Shown in pieces: positions 1 through 8,562 of a stretch of 64,000 nt of DNA (the stretch's first letter is position 1; each line of letters starts with the position of its first letter). A program made the position numbers and the translations under genes. Source of the DNA: JACDER01 sp963842575 (GTDB lineage: Bacteria > Actinomycetota > Thermoleophilia > Gaiellales > Gaiellaceae); contig CAWJGS010000007.1 in assembly GCA_963842575.1 (NCBI GenBank), forward strand, positions 62,001 to 126,000. Direction: 5' to 3'. The notes under the pieces are model-generated. The model did no database searches, had not been told where the DNA came from, and saw only the letters and a program-made list of their open reading frames with translations.

Positions 1-586
1 GATCGGAGGTGGCCGATCCCTTGGCCAGGTCACCGGTGACGAGGTCAGGCTTGATCGGCTTCCCCGTGATCGCGTTCATGAAGTGGTAGTGGTCGTCGTA
101 CGCGCCGAACCGGAGCTCCAGCAACCCGCTCTTGTGCGGGATGACGTTCGGTTGCCCCGTCCACCCCGTGCCGCACCAGGTCTCGGTGCCGTGCTCGTCG
201 CTGGACTCGGCGCACATGCCGCCGCTCTCCGGGTAACGCCACCTGACCACGGGATTGCGCGGGACGGGACCGTGGCCGTAATACGTGCGGGTGAGGTTGC
301 CGCGGAAGGTGGTGAGGCCCGGGACCTTGGGGTTGATCGCGCCGAGGATGACGTCCGGTTTCGCGACCGGCTTGGCCGGCTTTACGGGCTTGGGGGCCGC
401 CTTGCTCGACGAGCCGCCGCTACTCAAGGCGATCCCTCCCGCGACGCCGATCGCGACGATGCCGGCAATCGCCAGGGCGACCGTGCGCCGGACGAAGACC
501 TGTCGCTGCCGCCGCTGCCGCCGCAGCTCGCGCTGCGCCAGCCGCTCGGCAGATTCAGGGTCGCCCGCCCCGGGCCAGTCGGTCAT
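1..586 (-). CDS. PQQ-like beta-propeller membrane-anchored protein, C-terminus beyond the left edge
   Basis: This reading frame is open from an ATG at 584-586 down to base 1 without a stop, so the gene is partial. The first 30 residues are basic and hydrophilic. A hydrophobic segment at about residues 33-55 looks like an uncleaved signal anchor, and a Ser/Lys/Pro-rich linker follows. The readable ectodomain contains TTFRGN, VVRWRYP, GTGWTGQPNV and FGAYDDHYHF, which resemble the first blades of actinobacterial PQQ-binding-like repeat proteins. The role is unknown; such proteins usually lie outside the membrane and may bind a ligand or scaffold partners. The neighbour at 677 is divergent. The fold is fairly sure, the function is not. 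Confidence 0.72.
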   Translation of the reverse strand, partial: MTDWPGAGDPESAERLAQRELRRQRRQRQVFVRRTVALAIAGIVAIGVAGGIALSSGGSSSKAAPKPVKPAKPVAKPDVILGAINPKVPGLTTFRGNLTRTYYGHGPVPRNPVVRWRYPESGGMCAESSDEHGTETWCGTGWTGQPNVIPHKSGLLELRFGAYDDHYHFMNAITGKPIKPDLVTGDLAKGSATSD

Positions 587-676
587 AGCAGCAAATTGTG
601 CGGAAACCGACGGTCGTCCTGCTCAGAACGGGTGCGCGCTCTTGCTTAAAGTTCGAATTAGCAGTACGAATAGTCT

Positions 677-1645
677 GTGGCTCCTCGCGTAGGACTGATT
701 GTCCTCGTCGCGCTGTTCGCGATATTCGCCGGCGGCTCGAGCGCTGCGCCGGGCAGCTTTCCCGGCCAAAACGGCCTGATCTCCTTCGACGCGGTCTCGC
801 GCTCCGACGGCCCGCAGGGCAGCGTTCAGATCTTTCAGGTCTCCGCAACCGGAAGCGGGTTGAAGCAGCTCACATCGACCGACCAGGCGGTGTGGAACCA
901 GGATCCGGCCTACTCCGCGAGCGGCGCGAAGATCTACTTCACCAGCGACGACCGGGCCACGACCAATCCCGGGCGGATCTATTCGATGAACGCGAACGGC
1001 TCGGGGCGGCAAGGGGTTGCCGTGGGTGTCTGGCCGGCTGTGAACCGCTCCGGCTCGGCGGTCGCGATCACGCAGTACGCCAAGGGCGGCCAGTCCGTGA
1101 TCGTGACCACGAAGCCGAACGGCACAGGGAGGAAGGTCGTCGGCAACGCAACCAAGAAGCAGAGCGCCGGCGGTCCTGACTATGCGCCGGTCGGGACCCG
1201 GCTCGCGTGGTACCTGGTGACGTACAACAAGAGCGGCCAGGGGTTTGCCGCCTCGGATCTCTTCGTCCGGAACGGGACGCACAACACGAACATCACGCGG
1301 CGAAGCTCGGCCAAGTTCTTCTCCGTGTCATGGTCGCCGAACGGAAAGACCCTCCTGGCGATTCGCGGTGCACGGACCCTCGTCTCGATGAGGCCGAACG
1401 GCACCGGTCTACGCGTGCTCACGTCAGCGTCGGGCCCCGCGCACACGAGCATCGCCAGCGCGGTCTACTCGCCCGACGGGACGAAGATCGCGTACCTCCA
1501 GTGCACGGGCGACTGCGGCGACCCCAGCCTCCAGGGCCAGGGCTCGATCTGGGTGGTGAACGCCAACGGCTCGGGGAAGAAGCGGATCTTCAACGGCGCC
1601 AACGGCGTCCAGCCGGCCGACCGGGTCTCCTGGGGCGTCTCCTAG
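677..1645 (+). CDS. Secreted TolB-like/WD40-like beta-propeller protein
   Basis: A 322-aa protein begins at a GTG at 677 with a cleavable-looking signal peptide (hydrophobic about residues 4-20, then GSSAAPG). The body has repeated TolB-type motifs: PAYSASGAKIYFTSDD, IYSMNANGSG, VSWSPNGKTLL, AVYSPDGTKIAYL and IWVVNANGSG. This pattern of S-P-D-G-x-K-I followed by an N-x-N-G-S-G strand is typical of the PD40 repeat. It is probably an extracytoplasmic propeller that binds a ligand or partner; no catalytic residues are evident. Its stop overlaps the stop of the convergent DUF2277 gene by 4 nt. Confidence 0.82.
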   Translation: MAPRVGLIVLVALFAIFAGGSSAAPGSFPGQNGLISFDAVSRSDGPQGSVQIFQVSATGSGLKQLTSTDQAVWNQDPAYSASGAKIYFTSDDRATTNPGRIYSMNANGSGRQGVAVGVWPAVNRSGSAVAITQYAKGGQSVIVTTKPNGTGRKVVGNATKKQSAGGPDYAPVGTRLAWYLVTYNKSGQGFAASDLFVRNGTHNTNITRRSSAKFFSVSWSPNGKTLLAIRGARTLVSMRPNGTGLRVLTSASGPAHTSIASAVYSPDGTKIAYLQCTGDCGDPSLQGQGSIWVVNANGSGKKRIFNGANGVQPADRVSWGVS

Positions 1646-1914
1646 ACGGTCGCGAAGCGCTGTCGACCGCGCTCTCGCGCCTTCTCCGCCTCGACCTCGC
1701 GGTCCTTCGGTGTAGCTGTCGTCACGAGCGCCTCGAGCAGCCGCGCTGACGCGGCGGCGACCTCGTCGACCGCGCGCGCGAAGGCTTCCTCATTCGCCTT
1801 CGAGGGCTTGGTGAAGCCGCTGATCTTGCGCACGTACTGCAGCGCGGCGCTCTCGACCTCTTCCTCGGTCGCGGGCGGCTCGAAGTTGTACAGCGTGCGG
1901 ATGTTGCGACACAT
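1642..1914 (-). CDS. DUF2277 family protein
   Basis: A 90-aa protein starts MCRNIRTLYNFEPPA and contains YVRKISGFTKPSKANEEAF and a basic C-terminal helix. This is the hallmark of the DUF2277 family, which is common in actinobacteria and of unknown function. The N-terminal MCRNI Cys is conserved in the family. The ATG at 1912-1914 has a good ribosome site (AAGGAG about 8 nt upstream). Length is as expected for the family, so the gene looks complete. It converges on the propeller gene with a 4-nt overlap. Confidence 0.9.
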   Translation of the reverse strand: MCRNIRTLYNFEPPATEEEVESAALQYVRKISGFTKPSKANEEAFARAVDEVAAASARLLEALVTTATPKDREVEAEKARERGRQRFATV

Positions 1915-1955
1915 TGGGTTCTCCTTGGTTTGAGCTTCGCGTCCACACTAGCCAT

Positions 1956-2096
1956 ATGGAGCTACCGTTCAACCATCGCGACGTCACGACATTGATGGAG
2001 ATGATCGGCGACCTTAGGCACGATGTACATGACATCCTGCGTCTACTCGAGGACGAAAATGGAGAAGAGGAAGTACGCGAAGAGCCTGACGCCTGA
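1956..2096 (+). CDS. Small acidic protein, unknown function (46 aa)
   Basis: The ORF reads MELPFNHRDVTTLMEM and ends with an acidic run. An in-frame start exists upstream at 1914, but that extension overlaps the DUF2277 start region and reads poorly, so I chose the ATG at 1956. The composition suggests a helical, possibly coiled-coil, soluble peptide. The next small ORF starts inside it in another frame. I do not recognise a family. Moderate to low confidence that it is expressed. Confidence 0.4.
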   Translation: MELPFNHRDVTTLMEMIGDLRHDVHDILRLLEDENGEEEVREEPDA

Positions 2097-2208
2097 CGAG
2101 ATCGCCCGGCGCGAGCGCACCGACCAGATGCTCCGCGAGCGGATCGCGTATCACGAGCAGAAGGCGCGTGAAGAGGAAGCCGCGCGCGAGCGTGAGCGGC
2201 GACAGTAA
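2059..2208 (+). CDS. Small highly charged helical protein, unknown function (49 aa)
   Basis: Starting at the ATG at 2059 (purine-rich GAGGAC just upstream), the product MEKRKYAKSLTPDEIARRER is followed by alternating Arg/Glu to the end and is predicted to be one long charged helix. It overlaps the preceding small ORF by 38 nt and the following cupin frame by up to 41 nt. No family is recognised. The run of Glu-Arg-Arg-Glu could be a compositional accident of GC-rich DNA, so confidence is limited. Confidence 0.38.
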   Translation: MEKRKYAKSLTPDEIARRERTDQMLRERIAYHEQKAREEEAARERERRQ

Positions 2209-2578
2209 AGGGTCAGCCGCAAGCGTGGACGGCATCGTGATCCCCGCGGACGCCGACCGCGTCGCTCGCGGCACCGGCACCTTCCGCGTCCTCGCCGAGC
2301 TGCCCGAGCTCGAGATCATCGACATGCGCTTCGGCCCCGCGTTCGAGGGCGTGGACCTGCACGCGCACGACGACCACGTCGACTCGTTCTACGTGCTCGA
2401 GGGCGAGGCCGAGTTCACGGTCGGCGGCGAGGTGTTCCGCGCGCCGCCCGGCACGTACGTGGCGGCGCCGGCCGGCGTCGTCCACGGCTTCCGCAGCGTC
2501 GGCGACGTCGACCTTCGAATCCTGAACGTGCACGCGCCCAACACCGGGTTCGCGCGGCGGTTCAGGAACGACTCCTAG
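2168..2578 (+). CDS. Single-domain cupin_2 protein
   Basis: The product is up to 136 aa. The core has the two cupin motifs: a first set of metal-ligand candidates around HAHDDHVDSFYVLEGEAEF, then PPGTYVAAPAGVVHGF. The His/His/Glu and second His positions needed to bind a metal are present. The substrate is unknown; small cupins of this type are enzymes or sensors. The start is uncertain: GTG at 2168 (AGAAGG close upstream), GTG at 2192 or GTG at 2225 all precede the domain. The gene ends just before a convergent beta-helix gene. Confidence 0.8.
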   Translation: MKRKPRASVSGDSKGSAASVDGIVIPADADRVARGTGTFRVLAELPELEIIDMRFGPAFEGVDLHAHDDHVDSFYVLEGEAEFTVGGEVFRAPPGTYVAAPAGVVHGFRSVGDVDLRILNVHAPNTGFARRFRNDS

Positions 2579-2594
2579 ACAACGCCGGCCGGGC

Positions 2595-3728
2595 CTACCG
2601 CGCCGGACAGTCCTTTCCGCGCAGGATCGTGTTGTCGACCAAACGCGCCCCGACGCACACGTTGACCGGGGTCTCCAGCAGGGCGAGGAGGTTGTGCGCG
2701 ATGAGCGGGCGCTGCCAGCGAGGGACGCGCCAGAGGTAACTCTGGCTGACCGAGATCGACCCGGCGTAACCGTCCCGCCGCCGGGCGCCCGCATAGATCT
2801 TGTTGTGCTCGACGCGGACCAGGCGTGGGAGCGGGGCGCCTCCGACCCCGCCGACGATCACGCCGACGCGCGAGCGCCATCCAGGCACACTCGGATCAGT
2901 AGCGCTAAAGACGTTACGGGCGATCACCGCACGCCGTATCGGGCCTGTGAGGAAGAGCTGTGCCGCACCGCGCTTGTACACCCCGAAGTGGTTGTCGACG
3001 AAGCGCAGGTCCTTGCCGCCCGACACCTGGACGAGGTCCTGGTGGCCGCACCGGTCAGAGGCGAAGCTGCCCAGGTTCAAGCGCAGCAGCGGCCAGTTGA
3101 TCCGGTTCGCCCGGCAGGGAAGCGCCCGCTCGAAGCGACTCGACCGGATGGTCAGGTACGAGGCGACCTGGCCGTGAACGAAGTCGCAACCACGGCAGTC
3201 GTGGAACCAGCTGTGCTCGACCGTCACGTGCCGGGCCCCCGCGCGCAACCACAGGCAGTTGACCCAACTCGGAGAACGGTCGCCGCAATGTGAGAACTGG
3301 CTGTGCTGAACGAATACCCAGCTCGAGTCGGGTATCTCCACGTGGGCGGAGAAGCGTGTTCCTTGGGCCGAGACTCTGAGGTGATGGAGCTTGACGTTGA
3401 GCGATTCGCTGACCTCGAGGAGTGCGTCACCCCCGAGGGGGCTGATGCGCAGCGGGCCTACGGAGACCCTCCGCGCTCTGTACAGCAGAAGGTCCCGCAC
3501 GATGGCGCCGGGCCTGCCGATGATTCGCAACGGGCCGTTTCCGGAGACGACGAGCGGAGCGGCGTATCGTCCCGGAAGGAGGACGATCCTTCCTCCCCGC
3601 GACTGCGTTGCGGCGACCGCGCTCTGGAACTGCGCCGGGCTGTGCACCCAATACGTCGCCGCCTGCGCCGGTGACGTCGCGACGAGCGCGACAATGGCGA
3701 GAAGCAGGCGCATCGGCGCGACCATCAT
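2595..3728 (-). CDS. Secreted right-handed parallel beta-helix protein
   Basis: A 377-aa protein has a signal peptide (MRLLLAIVALVATSPAQAA; the first ATG is 3728, and a second at 3713 is equally good). The body shows short beta-strand repeats with regular Asn/His turns (HHLRVSAQGT, VFVQHSQFSHC, VTVEHSWFHDC, LTIRSSRF, LRFVDNHFG, VIARNVFSA, VRVEHNKIY, IAHNLLALL), the pattern of right-handed parallel beta-helix (pectate-lyase-like, NosD/PbH1) proteins. Several Cys may form disulfides outside the cell. It may bind or cleave a polysaccharide, but no catalytic set is clear. It lies 18 nt downstream of uvrB on the same strand. Confidence 0.83.
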   Translation of the reverse strand: MMVAPMRLLLAIVALVATSPAQAATYWVHSPAQFQSAVAATQSRGGRIVLLPGRYAAPLVVSGNGPLRIIGRPGAIVRDLLLYRARRVSVGPLRISPLGGDALLEVSESLNVKLHHLRVSAQGTRFSAHVEIPDSSWVFVQHSQFSHCGDRSPSWVNCLWLRAGARHVTVEHSWFHDCRGCDFVHGQVASYLTIRSSRFERALPCRANRINWPLLRLNLGSFASDRCGHQDLVQVSGGKDLRFVDNHFGVYKRGAAQLFLTGPIRRAVIARNVFSATDPSVPGWRSRVGVIVGGVGGAPLPRLVRVEHNKIYAGARRRDGYAGSISVSQSYLWRVPRWQRPLIAHNLLALLETPVNVCVGARLVDNTILRGKDCPAR

Positions 3729-3746
3729 TGCAGGGAAGCGGCCGGT

Positions 3747-5750
3747 CTACGCGGGGGCCAGCGCCTGCAGCTCGCGCCGCAGTTCCTTGATTTCGTCCCG
3801 CAGCTTGGCCGCGTACTCGAAGCGGAGCTCCTCGGCGGCGGCGAACATCTCCTCCTCGAGGGTGATGACGAGCTTCTCCAGCTCCTCGCGGCCCATCCCC
3901 TCGACCTCCTTCTTGCCGCGGCGGCGACGTCCCGGCACGTGCGGCGCCGTGTCGAGCGAGAGGAACTCGGCGATGTCGGACACGCCCTTCTGGATCGACT
4001 CGGGCGTGATCCCGTGCTCCTCGTTGTAGGCGAGCTGCTTCGCGCGGCGCCGGTCGGTCTCGTCCAGAGCGCCCTTGATCGCCTCGGTCAGCTTGTCGGC
4101 GTACAGGATGACCTTGCCATTCACGTTACGGGCGGCGCGGCCGATCGTCTGGATGAGGGCGGTCTTGCCGCGCAGGAAGCCTTCCTTGTCCGCGTCCAGG
4201 ATGGCAATCAGCGAGACCTCGGGCAGGTCGAGCCCCTCGCGCAGGAGGTTGACTCCGACGAGGACGTCGTAGTCGCCCAGCCGCAGCTCGCGGATGATCT
4301 GGATGCGGTCGAGCGTGTCCACCTCGGAGTGCAGGTAGCGCGCCTTCACTCCCGACTCGAGCAGGTAGTCGGTCAGGTCCTCGGACATCTTCTTGGTCAG
4401 CGTCGTGACCAGCACCCGCTCGCCGACCTCTTCGCGCCGGCGGACCTCGTTCAGCAAGTCGTCGATCTGGTTCTTCGTCGCGCGCAGTTCGACATCCGGG
4501 TCGACGATCCCGGTCGGCCGGATCAGCTGCTCGGCCACGCGCGTAGAGCGGCGCAGCTCGAACGGGCCGGGCGTGGCCGAGACGAACACCATCTGGTTGA
4601 CCTTCTCCATGAACTCGTCGAAGCGGAGCGGCCGGTTGTCGAGCGCGGACGGCAGCCGAAAGCCGAAGTCGACCAGCGTCTGCTTGCGGGAGCGGTCGCC
4701 CTCGTGCATCCCGCCGATCTGCGGGACGGTCTGGTGCGACTCGTCGATGAAGACCACGAAGTCCTCGGGGAAGTAGTCGAGCAGCGTGAACGGGTGCGAG
4801 CCGGGCGGCCGGCCTTCGAGGATGCGCGAGTAGTTCTCGATCCCGTTGCAGAAGCCGAGCTCCTTCATCATCTCCAGGTCGTACTCGGTGCGCTGCCGCA
4901 GCCGGTGAGCCTCGAGCAGCTTGTTCTCCGATTCCAGCTCCTTGACCCGCTCCTGCAGCTCGTGGTGGATCTCGTCGACGGCGCGCTCGATCGTCGGCTT
5001 CGAGGTCACGTACTCGGTAGCCGGCCAGATCGCCAGGTTGTCCAGCTTCGCGTAGACCTCGCCGGTGAGCGGGTCGAAGTGCGTGATCGCCTCGATGTCG
5101 TCGCCGAAGAAGGAGACCCGGTAGGCGGTCTCCGAGTTCGCCGGCTGGATCTCGACGATGTCGCCCTTCACGCGGAAGCGTCCACGGCCGAGCGTCGTGT
5201 CGTTGCGGACGTACTGGCTGTCGATCAGCTTGCGCAGGACGAGGTCGCGGTCATGCTCCTCCCCCACTTCCAGGTACAGGAGCCGCTCGCGCCACTCCTC
5301 CGGCGAGCCGAGGCCGTAGATGCACGAGACGGAAGCGACCACGATCACGTCCCGCCGGGTGAACAGCGCCGACGTCGCGTTCAGCCGCAGCCGGGCGATG
5401 TCGTCGTTCTGGGACGAGTCCTTCTCGATGTACAGGTCAGCCTGCGGGACGTACGCCTCGGGCTGGTAGTAGTCGTAGTACGAGACGAAGTACTCGACCG
5501 AGTTGTGCGGGAAGAACTCGCGGAACTCGTTGCAGAGCTGCGCGGCAAGCGTCTTGTTGTGCGCGATCACGAGGGTCGGCTTCTGGATCTGCTCGACGAT
5601 CCACGCCATCGTCGCCGTCTTGCCGGTCCCGGTCGCCCCGAGCAGCGTCTGGAAGCGCTCGCCGGCAAGCAGCCCTTCGGACAGAGTCTCGATCGCGGAA
5701 GGCTGGTCGCCGGTCGGTTGATACGCGTCCGATGTTTTGAGCTCCGGCAC
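3747..5750 (-). CDS. uvrB: UvrABC excinuclease subunit B
   Basis: UvrB is the damage-verifying helicase of nucleotide excision repair; it is loaded by UvrA and recruits UvrC. From the GTG at 5750 the product is 667 aa, the usual length. It shows YQPTGDQPSAI, Walker A GATGTGKT (about 38-45), the damage-probing beta-hairpin with YYDYYQPEAYVP, the DEAD-box variant FIDESHQTVPQIGG, helicase motifs VLVTTLTKKMSEDLTDYL and QTIGRAARN, and a C-terminal UVR motif (ELRFEYAAKLRDEIKEL) for UvrC. The frame stays open further upstream to 5903, but that would run into the divergent gene and does not resemble UvrB. Identification is certain; the exact start is less so. Confidence 0.97.
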   Translation of the reverse strand: MPELKTSDAYQPTGDQPSAIETLSEGLLAGERFQTLLGATGTGKTATMAWIVEQIQKPTLVIAHNKTLAAQLCNEFREFFPHNSVEYFVSYYDYYQPEAYVPQADLYIEKDSSQNDDIARLRLNATSALFTRRDVIVVASVSCIYGLGSPEEWRERLLYLEVGEEHDRDLVLRKLIDSQYVRNDTTLGRGRFRVKGDIVEIQPANSETAYRVSFFGDDIEAITHFDPLTGEVYAKLDNLAIWPATEYVTSKPTIERAVDEIHHELQERVKELESENKLLEAHRLRQRTEYDLEMMKELGFCNGIENYSRILEGRPPGSHPFTLLDYFPEDFVVFIDESHQTVPQIGGMHEGDRSRKQTLVDFGFRLPSALDNRPLRFDEFMEKVNQMVFVSATPGPFELRRSTRVAEQLIRPTGIVDPDVELRATKNQIDDLLNEVRRREEVGERVLVTTLTKKMSEDLTDYLLESGVKARYLHSEVDTLDRIQIIRELRLGDYDVLVGVNLLREGLDLPEVSLIAILDADKEGFLRGKTALIQTIGRAARNVNGKVILYADKLTEAIKGALDETDRRRAKQLAYNEEHGITPESIQKGVSDIAEFLSLDTAPHVPGRRRRGKKEVEGMGREELEKLVITLEEEMFAAAEELRFEYAAKLRDEIKELRRELQALAPA

Positions 5751-5836
5751 GGTGAAAGGGTAGCCCCCGACGTCTATGCGAATGTCCAGGCGGCGCACCA
5801 CCTTGATGGGGTGGTCGCGCGTGCGACACTCGTGGC

Positions 5837-6757
5837 GTGACCGCGACCGTCCGGAGCCGCGCGGCACCCTCGCCGGGCATGGCCTTCGTTCGCGGCGGTG
5901 CATTCGACATGGGCGACGAGCGCTTCTACCCCGAGGAGCGTCCCATTCGCCGGGTCGAGGTCGATGGTTTCTGGATGGACGAACGGCCGGTGACCGCCGG
6001 GGAGTTCCGGCGGTTCGTGCGCTCGACGGGCTACATGACGGTCGCGGAGCGCCCGCTCGATCCTGCGCAGTACCCCGAGGCCGACCCGGCGCTCCTCGTT
6101 CCCGGCTCGCTCGTCTTCCGCAAGACGGCGGGCCCGGTGAGCCTGGACGATTTCCGCAACTGGTGGGAATACGTTCCGGGCGCGCACTGGAAGCGTCCGG
6201 GCGGGCCCGGGACGACGATCAACGGGCGCGACCGCCATCCCGTCGTCCAGGTCGCGTACGAGGACGCCGAGGCATACGCGGCCTGGGCGGGCAAGCAGTT
6301 GCCGAGCGAAGCGGAGTGGGAGTTCGCCGCTCGGGGCGGCCTCGAACGAGCGGTCTTCTCCTGGGGCGACGAGGACTTCCCGAACGGCCGTGCGATGGCG
6401 AACACCTGGCAGGGGGAGTTCCCCTGGCAGAACCTGAAGCTCGACGGGTTCGAGGGAACCTCGCCGGTGGGAAGCTTCCCCCCGAACGGATACGGCCTCT
6501 TCGACATGTGCGGCAACGTGTGGGAGTGGACGAGCGAGCGCTTCGCCGGCGAATCGAGCGGCACTCCTTCACCTTGCTGCGCGCCGGAGCCGAACCGCGC
6601 GAGTGCGCCGCACATCCCGCGCAAGGTGATCAAGGGCGGCTCGCACCTGTGCGCGCCCAACTACTGCCTGCGCTATCGCCCGGCGGCGCGGCAGGGCGAG
6701 GCCGTCGACACCTCGACCGGGCACATCGGCTTCCGCTGCATCGTCCGCTCGCGCTGA
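5837..6757 (+). CDS. Formylglycine-generating enzyme (SUMF1/EgtB-type fold)
   Basis: A 306-aa cytosolic protein has the FGE-sulfatase domain: FVRGGAFDMGDERF, FWMDERPVTAGEF, PVVQVAYEDAEAYAAWAGKQ, LPSEAEWEFAARGG, DMCGNVWEWTSE and the active-site segment KGGSHLCAPNYCLRYR. The two Cys (about 272 and 277) have the CxxxxC spacing of the copper-binding pair of genuine formylglycine-generating enzymes, so I favour conversion of a Cys to formylglycine in a sulfatase over the EgtB branch. No sulfatase is in this window, so the client must be elsewhere. It is divergent from uvrB with 86 nt between starts. Confidence 0.88.
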   Translation: MTATVRSRAAPSPGMAFVRGGAFDMGDERFYPEERPIRRVEVDGFWMDERPVTAGEFRRFVRSTGYMTVAERPLDPAQYPEADPALLVPGSLVFRKTAGPVSLDDFRNWWEYVPGAHWKRPGGPGTTINGRDRHPVVQVAYEDAEAYAAWAGKQLPSEAEWEFAARGGLERAVFSWGDEDFPNGRAMANTWQGEFPWQNLKLDGFEGTSPVGSFPPNGYGLFDMCGNVWEWTSERFAGESSGTPSPCCAPEPNRASAPHIPRKVIKGGSHLCAPNYCLRYRPAARQGEAVDTSTGHIGFRCIVRSR

Positions 6758-6799
6758 GGGCATGTTTCCGATCCGGGCAAGTTCGGGATAGTTCTGCTC

Positions 6800-7318
6800 G
6801 TGACCGAACGCCCCCCGTACGGCTCCTACGCGCTCATCACCGGTGGCTTCGCTGCCGGCCTCGCGGGCGCGGGAGCGCTCGCGCGCCGCTTCGACCGCAA
6901 CCCGTCTTGCCAGAGCGCGCTCGACCTGGCCGTGCTCTCCCTCGCCAGCTTCAAGGCAGCCCGGACGCTCGCGAAGGACGAGGTGACGAGCTTCATCCGC
7001 CAGCCCTTCGTGAAGGGCCAGGCGCACGAGGGTGAGGACGAGGAGCCGGTCGAAGGCGGGATGGAACAGGCGATCGGCGAGCTCGTGACGTGCTCGCGCT
7101 GCGTCGGCACGTGGGCGGCGGCGGGCCTTGCCTTCTCGCAGATCCTCGCGCCTCGCACCGGCCGCCTTCTCACCTGGTCGCTGGCGGCGGCCGGCGCGAA
7201 CGACTTCCTCCAGGCCGCCTTCACCGCGCTGACCTCGAAGTCGAACGCACTGGAGCGGGAGGAGGCCTATCCACCTGTGCGCAGGGCGAACGCCGGCACG
7301 CAGGCGGACGCGGCGTAG
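6800..7318 (+). CDS. DUF1360 family membrane protein
   Basis: A 172-aa protein starts at GTG 6800. It has a small hydrophobic segment near the N-terminus, then LAVLSLASFKAARTLAKDEVTSFIRQP and GELVTCSRCVGTWAAAGLAF. The conserved K-D-x-V-T-S-x-x-R-x-P and T-C-x-x-C-V-G-x-W blocks are the signature of DUF1360, a small membrane family of unknown function related to sporulation-associated proteins in Bacillus. The CxxC pair is present. It follows the FGE gene by 42 nt and may share its transcript. Confidence 0.83.
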   Translation: MTERPPYGSYALITGGFAAGLAGAGALARRFDRNPSCQSALDLAVLSLASFKAARTLAKDEVTSFIRQPFVKGQAHEGEDEEPVEGGMEQAIGELVTCSRCVGTWAAAGLAFSQILAPRTGRLLTWSLAAAGANDFLQAAFTALTSKSNALEREEAYPPVRRANAGTQADAA

Positions 7319-7338
7319 CGCTCACGCTCCGCCGTCGC

Positions 7339-8562
7339 TCAGTCCGCCTCGGCCAGCTCTGTCAACTGCGGCGCCTTCCGGATCGACGGGCTGACGGTCG
7401 CCCACAGGGCGATCGCGGCGTACCACGCGGTGATGACGAGGCAGGTGAGGCGCGTGGAGAACGCTCCGAGGAGGAGGCCGGCGACGAGCGGCCCGAGGGG
7501 CGCGCCGACCTGCGCGATCAGCCGGGCGGCGCTGTTCACGCGGCCCTGCAGCCGGTCGGGGACGATCGCGACGCGATAGCCGATGATCGCCGAGTTGAGC
7601 GAGGGATTGAGGAGGGCGAGCGGGACGATTCCAGCGATGAGAAGCCACACGTTCGGCTCGATCACGTACAGGCCGGTGCCCACCGCGAACCACAGCGTGG
7701 CGACCAGGATCGTGCGCATCGAGAGGAGGCGCAGCACGCGCGGGGCGACAAGCGAGCCGACGAGCGAGAGGCCTCCGTAGATCGCGATCAGCATGCCGAT
7801 CGCGGTCGAGCTCAGGCCCTGGTCGTGAGCGGCCACGACGAGAAAGAGGTAGAGCGCGTTCCCGCCGAAGTTCGTGAACGCGAAGAGGACGGCTGACCCG
7901 CGCAGGAACGGCTGTCCCCACAGCCAGCGGAACCCCTCGATCACCTGCGACCGAAAGCGTCCCTCGGGCGCAGCGACCTGCTCCTGGAACGGCGTCCGCA
8001 TCGCGATCACCGAGACAAGCGAGAACACGTACGAGACAGCGTCGACGAGGAACGGAAGGCTGCGTCCCAACCCGAACAGGAAGCCGCCGAGCGGCGGGCC
8101 GGCCAGGATGACCGTCGAGAGCCGCGCCTGCTCGGCGGCGGCAGCGGACGGAAGCTGCTCCTTGGGCACGACCGCGCGCAGAGCCCCGACCTCGGCGATA
8201 TTGAAGAACGCGAACATGGTGCCGTCGACGAAGGCGACGGCGAAGATGAGCGCGAAGGGGGGATCGCCGGCAACGAGCGCGGCGACCAACCCGCCGAGCG
8301 CGAGCGCGCGCACGACGTCGGCGACGATCATGACCCGCTTGCGATCCCAGCGGTCGGCGACCAGCCCCGCGGGAAGGACGAAGAGCGGGTACGGGAGTAT
8401 CCCGGCGAAGCCGACGAGGCCCGCCTTGGCGGGCGAGCCCGTGACGGCGAGGACGAGCAGCGGGTACGCGACGACTGAGGTCTGGTTGCCGAGCGTCGAG
8501 AGCAGCTGTCCCGACTGCAGCAGGACGAAGTCGCGGTTCCTGCGGAGCGGGAGCGCGCTCAC
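7339..8562 (-). CDS. MFS transporter (EntS/multidrug-efflux type), third of the cluster
   Basis: The product is 407 aa with about 12 membrane segments. It begins SALPLRRNRDFVLLQSGQLL and carries the MFS loop motif GLVADRWDRKRVMI (A-D-R-x-x-R-K). It belongs to the MFS_3 group that includes the enterobactin exporter EntS and many drug exporters, so outward transport of a small molecule is likely. I chose the GTG at 8560-8562 because it overlaps the stop of the preceding 43-aa ORF as GTGA; the open frame continues upstream to 8664 but that is an artefact. It is the last gene of the eight-gene run. Confidence 0.88.
   Translation of the reverse strand: MSALPLRRNRDFVLLQSGQLLSTLGNQTSVVAYPLLVLAVTGSPAKAGLVGFAGILPYPLFVLPAGLVADRWDRKRVMIVADVVRALALGGLVAALVAGDPPFALIFAVAFVDGTMFAFFNIAEVGALRAVVPKEQLPSAAAAEQARLSTVILAGPPLGGFLFGLGRSLPFLVDAVSYVFSLVSVIAMRTPFQEQVAAPEGRFRSQVIEGFRWLWGQPFLRGSAVLFAFTNFGGNALYLFLVVAAHDQGLSSTAIGMLIAIYGGLSLVGSLVAPRVLRLLSMRTILVATLWFAVGTGLYVIEPNVWLLIAGIVPLALLNPSLNSAIIGYRVAIVPDRLQGRVNSAARLIAQVGAPLGPLVAGLLLGAFSTRLTCLVITAWYAAIALWATVSPSIRKAPQLTELAEAD

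Noticed and set aside
3939..5840. A 633-codon plus-strand ORF antisense to uvrB
   Set aside because: It is the GC-rich shadow of uvrB, full of Leu/Val/Arg/Asp with no recognisable domain, while the minus strand encodes complete UvrB.
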